Shown here: positions 1 through 5,648 of the stretch, in pieces | How positions within the stretch are numbered: the stretch's first letter is position 1 | Layout: the number at the start of each line of letters is the position of its first letter | The notes under the pieces: model-generated | Told to the model about the DNA's origin: nothing | Database searches by the model: none | Seen by the model: the letters and a program-made list of their open reading frames with translations, nothing else | DNA from: JBBIVP01 sp037439705 [NCBI: bacterium] | GTDB lineage: Bacteria > JBBIVP01 | Direction of reading: 5' to 3' | Assembly: GCA_037439705.1 (NCBI GenBank) | Contig: JBBIVP010000082.1 | Span: 1-9,074 of the forward strand | Length of the DNA stretch: 9,074 bases | Position numbers and translations under genes: made by a program

Positions 1-2
1 AT

Positions 3-125
3 ATAAACATAAAGTGGAATTTTTGGGTAAAAGTGACAAAACCGAATGAAGAAACAAGACCTAACCCCATTACCCCCAATTTTACCCCTTTTAACTCAAA
101 TTTCCAACCCCTTTCCCCCTGGTAA
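3..125 (+). CDS. possible 3' end of an upstream gene (partial, uncertain)
   Basis: Reading from position 3, the frame is open for 40 codons to a TAA at 123-125. The peptide is rich in Pro, Thr, Asn and Phe (for example PNPITPNFTPF) and ends in PLSPW. I recognise no family. The repeated CCC/ACC codons explain why this stretch is so C-rich compared with the rest of the window. Because the upstream part is missing, this could equally be non-coding DNA with a chance open frame. The stop lies 67 bases before the next gene, which leaves room for the candidate promoter seen there. Confidence 0.25.
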   Translation: MNIKWNFWVKVTKPNEETRPNPITPNFTPFNSNFQPLSPW

Positions 126-126
126 C

Positions 127-152
127 AATGTCTATGTTGTTCTACATTTTTT
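127..152 (+). terminator. weak hairpin plus T-run after the possible upstream stop
   Basis: AATGT at 127-131 can pair with ACATT at 144-148 across a 12-base loop, and T residues continue to 152. It sits directly after the possible upstream stop codon, where a terminator would be expected. The stem is only five A/T-rich pairs, so folding would be weak and the call is tentative. Confidence 0.2.
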
Positions 153-157
153 ATCCC

Positions 158-186
158 TTGAATTTATGAATAAAAAATCGTAATGT
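158..186 (+). promoter_or_regulatory. candidate promoter of the signalling operon
   Basis: TTGAAT (158-163) and TAATGT (181-186) are separated by 17 bases, resembling a sigma-70 type -35/-10 pair, although the -10 matches only half of the consensus. A start of transcription about seven bases beyond the -10 would fall at the ATG at 193. No Shine-Dalgarno sequence precedes that ATG, so a leaderless transcript is possible. The same TTGA plus 17-base arrangement is seen before 5649 and 7469. Confidence 0.3.
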
Positions 187-192
187 TAAAGT

Positions 193-1038
193 ATGACAAA
201 GGGGACAAAGATAGCTCAATTAACAGAGGAGGCGTATAAATTCTTCACAAAAGGAGATTTTCGTAAAGCAATTGAAGTTTTTAAAAAACTCGTTCAATTG
301 AAACCAGACAACGAAAAAAACAGGATGAAACTGGCTGAATGCTATTTAAAACTGGGAGAGAAAAAATCCGCTTTTCAGGAATACTTTGAAGTAGCAAAAC
401 TCTATAAAGAAAAGGGATTTTTAGTGCAGGCAATTTCTGTTTCCAAAATTCTTCAGAACATAATGCCCCAGGACGAAATGGTTAATAAATTTATTGATGA
501 ACTTTACAGGGAAAGAGGAATTACAGCGAAGACAAAAAAAGAAGAAGCCCCACCCATTGAAAAAGAGGAAGAGATAATAGAAATTGAGATGGAGGAAGAG
601 GAGGAAGAGAAAGAAGAAAGACCTGCATTTCCAAAAATTTCTTTTTTTTCATCCCTTGCTCTTGATGAGTTTAAAGAGGTTATAAATAACCTTTCTACAA
701 AATCATTTTCTCAAGGTGAGGTTATTGTGGAAGAAGGAAATATCCTCAATGCTCTTTACATAATTTCTCAGGGTGATGTGGAAATAATATCCAAAGGTAA
801 AAGAATAACAACCCTTCCTCCGGGTTCATTCATCGGACAAAAATCTTTTTTTGAACGTTCACCAATAAGTGCTTCGGCTTTGGCTCTTACAGATGTAATA
901 CTTCTTGAACTTACCCATCAAAGCCTTAATGATATAATAAAAAAATATCCAAAGGTCAAATCTGCAGTAGAGGAAATCTACATAGAAAAGGTTTTTATCC
1001 CAATTCTGAAATCATCCCCTGTTCTCCGCAATTCCTGA
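193..1038 (+). CDS. TPR and cyclic-nucleotide-binding-like protein, N-terminal part (frameshifted)
   Basis: This is the first gene of the signalling operon, 281 residues, predicted cytoplasmic. Residues about 10-105 look like tetratricopeptide helices (FTKGDFRKAIEVFKKLVQLK), a protein-interaction scaffold. Residues 113-142 form a strongly acidic, Glu-rich linker. Residues about 150-265 form a cAMP-receptor-type beta-roll. Its phosphate-binding cassette is degenerate: the usual Gly-Glu is Gly-Gln (Q216), and the phosphate-binding Arg is Ile (I225). Cyclic nucleotide binding by this domain is therefore doubtful. The frame ends in VLRNS and TGA exactly where a second domain should begin, and the missing PLFS start of that domain is readable one frame over. 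The gene was probably once continuous to 1438. It has no visible DNA-binding, kinase or membrane segment. The ATG at 193 lacks a ribosome binding site. Confidence 0.85.
   Translation: MTKGTKIAQLTEEAYKFFTKGDFRKAIEVFKKLVQLKPDNEKNRMKLAECYLKLGEKKSAFQEYFEVAKLYKEKGFLVQAISVSKILQNIMPQDEMVNKFIDELYRERGITAKTKKEEAPPIEKEEEIIEIEMEEEEEEKEERPAFPKISFFSSLALDEFKEVINNLSTKSFSQGEVIVEEGNILNALYIISQGDVEIISKGKRITTLPPGSFIGQKSFFERSPISASALALTDVILLELTHQSLNDIIKKYPKVKSAVEEIYIEKVFIPILKSSPVLRNS
1010..1038 (+). other. apparent frameshift site between two CNB domains
   Basis: Frame 1 (the 193 ORF) and frame 2 (the ORF ending at 1438) overlap only here, from just after a frame-2 TGA (1007-1009) to the frame-1 TGA (1036-1038). 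Frame 1 reads KSSP then VLRNS and stops. Frame 2 reads LFSAIPESDLPTIAPWF, which is what should follow SSP, since the intact downstream gene has FSPLFSELDADD at the equivalent place. The shift most likely lies in the CCCC run at 1016-1019: one extra base or two missing bases would restore one 415-residue-class protein. A sequencing or assembly error, a real mutation, or programmed +1 frameshifting could each explain it. Confidence 0.75.
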
Positions 1039-1072
1039 AAGCGACCTGCCTACGATTGCTCCCTGGTTTAAC

Positions 1073-1438
1073 ATGGTAGAGTTTCAGGAAAACGAAATTG
1101 TCATAAAAGAAGGAGAAGAAGGTAAGGCACTTTACATAGTTAAAACCGGAGAGCTTATGGTATTTAAAAAACTGGCAAAGGGAAAGGCTGTAAAGCTGAC
1201 CGTGCTCGGACCAGGGGATATATTCGGAGAAATTTCAATTCTTACAGGAGGAAAAACCACAGCAAGCGTGAAGGCAATCAAAAATACAACCGCTATGAGC
1301 CTTGAGCGTTCAAAATTTAAAGAACTCGTGATGCTCTATCCTGTTGTCCTTGATGGAATCTCAGAAATTATGGATAAAAGGCTCGCCACAAATAAAGCTA
1401 TTATGGAAAAACTTCTTCAGAAGGAGGGAATTGTTTAG
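1073..1438 (+). CDS. cyclic-nucleotide-binding-like domain, C-terminal part of the frameshifted gene
   Basis: This frame encodes a nearly complete CNB beta-roll of 121 residues if started at the ATG at 1073. The frame is open from 1010, however, and the first helix of the domain (LFSAIPESDLPTIAPWF) lies before that ATG. No Shine-Dalgarno sequence precedes 1073, so it is more likely the second CNB domain of the gene starting at 193 than an independent gene. The cassette FGEISILTGGKTTASV keeps the Gly-Glu (E53 from the ATG) but has Thr (T62) in place of the phosphate-binding Arg, so ligand binding may be weak or lost. The C-terminal helix ends in EKLLQKEGIV. Its last codons contain the ribosome binding site of the cyclase gene, and its TAG shares a base with the cyclase GTG start. 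Confidence 0.75.
   Translation: MVEFQENEIVIKEGEEGKALYIVKTGELMVFKKLAKGKAVKLTVLGPGDIFGEISILTGGKTTASVKAIKNTTAMSLERSKFKELVMLYPVVLDGISEIMDKRLATNKAIMEKLLQKEGIV
1421..1428 (+). promoter_or_regulatory. strong ribosome binding site fixing the cyclase GTG start
   Basis: AAGGAGGG lies inside the end of the preceding gene with nine bases to the GTG at 1438. The GTG overlaps the upstream stop as TAGTG, which suggests translational coupling. This site decides for the GTG start over later candidates. Confidence 0.7.
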
Positions 1439-3648
1439 TGAAAAAATTTCTTCTAAAGGAATTTCCCTTCATTTTTTTATTCATGCTTCTTTCAGGATTT
1501 TTCTACATAAGAGGGTGCGAATTCATTGACTATATGGAATTAAAATCCCTTGATTACAGAGTGAAGATAAAAGGAAAGGAAAAACCTGTTGAGGATGTGA
1601 TAATAGTAGCCATTGATGAAAAAAGCATTAAGGAACTTGGAAGGTGGCCCTGGTCAAGGGATATAATAGCCCAGGGAATAGAAAAACTCATCAAAATGGG
1701 AGCGAAGACGGTGGGACTTGATATAGTTTTTTCGGAAAGGGAAGAATTCAAACAGAAGGAAAAATTTATTGAATTTCTTGAGCAGATGGAAGACGAAGAA
1801 TTAAAGAAAAACCTTTCGGTGGTAATCCGGAACATAAATCCTGATAAAAATCTGGTCGAAACTTTCAGAAGGTATAGAGAAAATATCGTGGCAGGTTATT
1901 TTGTATTTATGAAAGAAGAGGAAATAGGAGATGTTAAAATAAAATGGAGTGACAGATATATAAAAAATTCTTTTGTAAATGTGATTATAAACTCCACCCC
2001 CAGTGTGGAACCCGTTTTAAAAAGAGCGATTGCGGTGGAAAATAATATCCAGGACATTGAAATGGCTACCAAACACTTTGGTTTCTTTAATGCCATTTCT
2101 GACAAGGACGGAATTTACAGAAGAGCCCTTTTATTAATTCGTATAGGAGATACAATCTATCCCTCCCTTCCACTTGAAATGCTGAGGGTTTATACTGATT
2201 CTAACATCATAGTTTATGCTACTGATGGTTTCATAACAAAAATAAAAATCGGAAATTACTCTATATATCCCGATGAAAAAGGAACCATTCCCCTTGCATT
2301 TCTTGGTCCCGGAAAAACATTCCCCCATTATAGTTTTTCTGACATAATTAAGGAAAGGATATCTCCTGAAAAAATAAAGGGGAAAATGGTTTTGATAGGA
2401 GCGACTGCAATTGGAATATACGATCTGAGACCAACTCCCATGGACGAAAGATTCCCTGGAGTAGAAGTTCATGCAACCGTAATTGACAACATACTTAAGT
2501 CAAGACCTCTCAAAAGATATGACTGGATGTGGATATTTGAGATGCTCGGAATATGGCTTATGTTTTTTATAATGGGAACGGTGTTCTTAAAAACAGGACC
2601 TTTTCCAGCAATCCTTACCTCAGCAGGAATCATTTTATTTTTCAATGCTTTCGCTTTTTACCTGTTTTTGAAGAAAAGAATATGGGTTATACTCCTTTAT
2701 CCCAACATATCCCTTCTCGGTCTAACACTTATAATGAGTTTCTACAAGTACCTCTCAGAAGAGAAAATGAAAAAAATGATAAAAAATGCTTTCAGCAAAT
2801 ATCTCAGCGATAAACTCGTTGAGATTATTGTCAGGAACCCCGAAAAATTAAAACTCGGTGGAGAAAAAAAGGAAATAACCGTTCTTTTTTCTGACATAAG
2901 GGGGTTCACATCTATTTCCGAAAAACTCCCACCGGAAGAAATCGCCAACCTACTTCATGAGTATCTCACACCAATGTCTGAGGTTATACTTGAAAACGAC
3001 GGTCTGTTAGATAAATACATAGGAGATGCGATAATGGCTCTCTTTGGCACACCCGTATGGATGGAAACACATGCTATAAAGGCATGTGAAACTGCTCTTT
3101 CAATGATAAAAAAACTGGACGAACTCAATAAAAAATGGGAAAAAACAAAGGGACTGAAACTTAAAATAGGGATAGGGATAAATACGGGTGAATGTGTTGT
3201 GGGAAACATGGGCTCAGATATTCTGTTTGACTATACTGCAGTTGGCGACACTGTAAATCTCGCATCCAGACTTGAAGGCACGACAAAGTTTTATGGCGTT
3301 GGAATTGTGGTAAGCGAATTTACTGTTTCAAAAACAGGTAAACAATTTCTTTTCAGAAAACTTGACCTTGTTAGAGTAAAAGGAAAAGAAAAGCCAGTGA
3401 AAATTTATGAACTTGTGGGAAGAAATAATGAGGTGGATGGAAAAATGAAAAATTTTATATCCCTCTTTCACCAGGCTTTAGTTAATTACATAGAAGGAAA
3501 ATGGGAAATAGCAATTGATGGTTTCAGAAACTGCCTTGAAATTTTTCCAGAAGACAAACCGTCAAAACTTTATTTAGAAAGGTGCTTAAAATTGAAAGAA
3601 ATGAAAATTGAAAGATGGGAAGGAATATATGAAATGGAGGTAAAATGA
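1438..3648 (+). CDS. CHASE2-domain class III adenylate cyclase with C-terminal TPR-like tail
   Basis: This 736-residue membrane enzyme is predicted to convert ATP to cAMP. A first membrane helix (about 9-24) leads to a CHASE2 sensor domain outside the membrane (about 30-355; landmarks IVAIDEKSIKELGRWPWSRD and KMVLIGATAIGIYDLRPTP). Three more helices follow (about 363-383, 387-411, 414-436), which places the C-terminal half in the cytoplasm. The class III catalytic domain spans about 476-660. Metal aspartates D486 (FSDIRGF) and D530 (IGD) are present, as are transition-state N607 and R611 (TVNLASR). K526 and D598 are at the positions that select adenine, favouring adenylate over guanylate cyclase. 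Residues about 665-720 resemble a TPR (WEIAIDGFRNCLEIFPED), as is common in this family. All catalytic residues on one chain suggest a homodimer. The ligand sensed by CHASE2 is unknown. It lies between two CNB genes. Confidence 0.93.
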   Translation: MKKFLLKEFPFIFLFMLLSGFFYIRGCEFIDYMELKSLDYRVKIKGKEKPVEDVIIVAIDEKSIKELGRWPWSRDIIAQGIEKLIKMGAKTVGLDIVFSEREEFKQKEKFIEFLEQMEDEELKKNLSVVIRNINPDKNLVETFRRYRENIVAGYFVFMKEEEIGDVKIKWSDRYIKNSFVNVIINSTPSVEPVLKRAIAVENNIQDIEMATKHFGFFNAISDKDGIYRRALLLIRIGDTIYPSLPLEMLRVYTDSNIIVYATDGFITKIKIGNYSIYPDEKGTIPLAFLGPGKTFPHYSFSDIIKERISPEKIKGKMVLIGATAIGIYDLRPTPMDERFPGVEVHATVIDNILKSRPLKRYDWMWIFEMLGIWLMFFIMGTVFLKTGPFPAILTSAGIILFFNAFAFYLFLKKRIWVILLYPNISLLGLTLIMSFYKYLSEEKMKKMIKNAFSKYLSDKLVEIIVRNPEKLKLGGEKKEITVLFSDIRGFTSISEKLPPEEIANLLHEYLTPMSEVILENDGLLDKYIGDAIMALFGTPVWMETHAIKACETALSMIKKLDELNKKWEKTKGLKLKIGIGINTGECVVGNMGSDILFDYTAVGDTVNLASRLEGTTKFYGVGIVVSEFTVSKTGKQFLFRKLDLVRVKGKEKPVKIYELVGRNNEVDGKMKNFISLFHQALVNYIEGKWEIAIDGFRNCLEIFPEDKPSKLYLERCLKLKEMKIERWEGIYEMEVK
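3636..3640 (+). promoter_or_regulatory. ribosome binding site of the tandem CNB gene
   Basis: GGAGG lies within the last codons of the cyclase gene, nine bases before the ATG at 3650. The cyclase stop (3646-3648) and this start are one base apart, so the two proteins are probably made from one message. Confidence 0.6.
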
Positions 3649-3649
3649 T

Positions 3650-4489
3650 ATGAAAGAAAAACTTAAAAAGGTTTACTTTTTGAGGGACCTTGATGATGAA
3701 GCCTTATCCGCTGTTCAAGGTGTATGCTCCATAAGGACATTTTCAAAGGGAGATAAAATCATTGAAGAGGGTGAAGAAAGTTATTCTATCTTCATAATCA
3801 CTGATGGAAAGGTTCATGTGTATAAAAAGGACATCACGGGTGCAATGAAGTTTATGGATGAACTTGGTGAAGGAAATTTCTTCGGGGAGATAAGTTTTCT
3901 GACCGGCAGACCGAGAACCGCAACGGTAGTTGCCCATACAGACACTACCCTTTATGAAATCTCAAAAGAAGATATGGAAAAGATTGAAGAATCCTATCCG
4001 CAGATAAAAAGCGTTCTTGTGGATTTCTACAAAATTCGTGTTCTTGATTCACTCCTCGCATTCTCGCCTCTTTTTTCTGAACTTGATGCAGATGATAGAA
4101 AATATGTTCTTACAAAGTTCAAACCCGATATATATCAGCCGAATCAGGTGATAGCTCAAGAAGGAACAGAGGGAGATTATCTTTTTGTAATAAAAACTGG
4201 AAAGGTAGTAGTGAAAACAAAAGACATAAAAGGGAGGGAAATAAAACTTGTAGAACTCGGTCCAGGGGATTTTTTCGGAGAGATAGCCTTGATCACAAAC
4301 ATCCCGAGAACAGCTACTGTGACTGCCATTACAAAGGTGGGGGTTTTAAAGATGTCAAAGAGTGATTTCATGGAGATAATCCAGCTTTATCCATCAGTTT
4401 TTGAGAAAGGAATTGAATATGTAAAGAAAAGGGCTGAAGACACACTAACAATACTTCTTGATGCAAGAAAAACCGAGAGACTGGAATAA
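3650..4489 (+). CDS. tandem cyclic-nucleotide-binding protein (two intact CNB domains)
   Basis: The protein has 279 residues and is almost entirely two CNB beta-rolls, about 5-130 and 137-262. Both cassettes look competent. The first has FGEISFLTGRPRTATV, with E80 contacting ribose and R89 contacting the cyclic phosphate in known family members. The second has FGEIALITNIPRTATV with E211 and R220. It probably binds the cAMP made by the cyclase encoded immediately upstream. There is no helix-turn-helix, kinase, channel or membrane segment, so it is not a CRP-type regulator. The arrangement resembles a protein kinase A regulatory subunit without its inhibitor segment, and output is presumably by protein contact. 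It resembles the two degenerate CNB domains encoded upstream of the cyclase, which suggests duplication and divergence. The short C-terminal tail (RAEDTLTILLDARKTERLE) is charged. The partner is unknown. Confidence 0.9.
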   Translation: MKEKLKKVYFLRDLDDEALSAVQGVCSIRTFSKGDKIIEEGEESYSIFIITDGKVHVYKKDITGAMKFMDELGEGNFFGEISFLTGRPRTATVVAHTDTTLYEISKEDMEKIEESYPQIKSVLVDFYKIRVLDSLLAFSPLFSELDADDRKYVLTKFKPDIYQPNQVIAQEGTEGDYLFVIKTGKVVVKTKDIKGREIKLVELGPGDFFGEIALITNIPRTATVTAITKVGVLKMSKSDFMEIIQLYPSVFEKGIEYVKKRAEDTLTILLDARKTERLE

Positions 4490-4491
4490 AA

Positions 4492-5592
4492 TTGGATAAA
4501 CCCTCAAAAAATTTAAAAAAAATTCTTACCCTCTACAGAATAGGTTCTCTTCTCAATTCATCCCTTGAAATAAACATAATCCAGAAAAGAGCAATGGAAG
4601 CAATCACTGAGCTTATGAAGTGTGAAGCAGGCTCCCTCCTTCTTGTTGATGAAAACACCAATGAACTCTACTTCCAGATAGCCCTCGGAGAAAAGGGAGA
4701 AGAAGTAAAAGAAATAAGGTTAAAAATTGGTGAAGGAATCGCGGGATGGGTGGCAAAAGAAGGAAAAAGCATTATCGTTCATGATGTAAGAAAAGACCCG
4801 AGGTGGTTCAGAAAGGCAGATGAAAAAACAAAGTTTCAAACAAGAAATATGATATGCGTGCCTGTGAAAAGCAAGGGAAAGGTTATAGGAGTTATCCAGG
4901 GAATAAACAAAAAAAGAGGAAAATGGACAAAGGATGACCTAAAACTTCTTGAACATTTCAGCAATCAATTGAGTATCGCAATAGAAAATGCGAGGCTTTA
5001 TGAAGAATTAAAGAAAACATTTTATGAAACATCACAAGCTCTTGCTGAAGCAATAGAAATGAGAGACCCGTATACAGGCGGGCACACATTAAGGGTAATG
5101 AAGTATTCGAAAGCAATAGCTGATGAGATGGGTTTAAGCAAAGAAGAAATAGAGAAGATAAAAATCTCTGCCATTCTCCACGATGTTGGGAAAATAGGGA
5201 TAGAGGATTCAATTTTGAGAAAATCATCAGGATTGACCGAGGAAGAATTGAAAAAGATGATGGAACATCCTAATATCGGAGAAGAAATTGTGAAAAAAGT
5301 AAGTTCATTAAAGGAGGTAGCTATCATAATAAGAGCCCATCAGGAAAGATTTGATGGTAAAGGGTATCCCGATGGATTGAAGGGCGAAGAAATACCATTG
5401 CACGCAAGAATAATAGCAGTTGCTGATAGTTTTGATGCAATGATAACTGACAGACCCTACCGAAAAGGATTACCTGTAGAGAAGGCTGTAGAGGAATTAA
5501 AAAAAAACATAGGGATTCAGTTTGACCCGGATGTAGTGAATGCATTCCTAAGAGCCTTTGCGAAGGGAAAAATAAAAGAATCCGCGTCCTAA
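4492..5592 (+). CDS. GAF domain / HD-GYP cyclic di-GMP phosphodiesterase
   Basis: This is a 366-residue cytoplasmic protein. A GAF sensor domain covers about 10-168 (EAGSLLLVDENTNELYFQIA, GEGIAGWV, CVPVKSKGKVIGVIQ) and joins through a signalling helix (about 160-185) to an HD-GYP domain (about 185-355). Metal and catalytic positions are visible: H198 (GGHTLRV), H230-D231 (ILHDVGKIGI), H259 (MEHP), H283, the HQERFDGKGYP motif with GYP at 291-293, and D312 (VADSFDAM). This set predicts hydrolysis of cyclic di-GMP or a related dinucleotide. Its GAF ligand is unknown; some GAF domains bind cyclic nucleotides, and that is a possibility here only because of the neighbours. The start is taken as TTG, two bases after the preceding stop. 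The first in-frame ATG, at residue 35, would cut the first GAF helix. The ribosome binding site is weak (GGA at 4483-4485), so coupling to the upstream gene is likely. Confidence 0.9.
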   Translation: MDKPSKNLKKILTLYRIGSLLNSSLEINIIQKRAMEAITELMKCEAGSLLLVDENTNELYFQIALGEKGEEVKEIRLKIGEGIAGWVAKEGKSIIVHDVRKDPRWFRKADEKTKFQTRNMICVPVKSKGKVIGVIQGINKKRGKWTKDDLKLLEHFSNQLSIAIENARLYEELKKTFYETSQALAEAIEMRDPYTGGHTLRVMKYSKAIADEMGLSKEEIEKIKISAILHDVGKIGIEDSILRKSSGLTEEELKKMMEHPNIGEEIVKKVSSLKEVAIIIRAHQERFDGKGYPDGLKGEEIPLHARIIAVADSFDAMITDRPYRKGLPVEKAVEELKKNIGIQFDPDVVNAFLRAFAKGKIKESAS

Positions 5593-5610
5593 TCCGGGCT
5601 CATTCCTTCC

Positions 5611-5639
5611 TTGATATTTTCCTGAAAAATCTGTAAATT
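5611..5639 (+). promoter_or_regulatory. candidate promoter of the PP-loop/tatC pair
   Basis: TTGATA (5611-5616) and TAAATT (5634-5639) are 17 bases apart, in the 56-base gap after the HD-GYP gene. Transcription would begin around 5646-5649, at or just before the ATG at 5649, which has no clear Shine-Dalgarno sequence. The spacer holds an imperfect inverted repeat (GATATTTTC at 5613-5621, GAAAAATC at 5624-5631), which could be an operator or chance in A/T-rich DNA. Confidence 0.4.
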
Positions 5640-5648
5640 TTTGATGGC

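Noticed and set aside
1344-1529. Short + strand frame overlapping the CNB/cyclase junction
   Set aside because: It overlaps two better-supported frames, has no family resemblance, and the strong ribosome binding site at 1421-1428 serves the GTG at 1438.
1554-3209. Several open frames on the - strand inside the cyclase gene
   Set aside because: They are antiparallel shadows of a well-supported gene, have low-complexity Ser/Phe/Ile-rich translations and show no recognisable domain or ribosome binding site.
1438-3648. Guanylate cyclase or diguanylate cyclase
   Set aside because: The adenine-selecting Lys (K526) and Asp (D598) are present, which favours ATP, and there is no GGDEF motif.
3650-4489. 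CRP/FNR-type transcription factor
   Set aside because: After each CNB beta-roll there is no winged-helix DNA-binding domain; the second CNB runs nearly to the C-terminus.
5613-5631. Inverted repeat GATATTTTC/GAAAAATC as a terminator after the HD-GYP gene
   Set aside because: The loop is too short for a perfect hairpin, the stem is almost all A/T with a bulge, and no T-run follows; at most an operator inside the candidate promoter.
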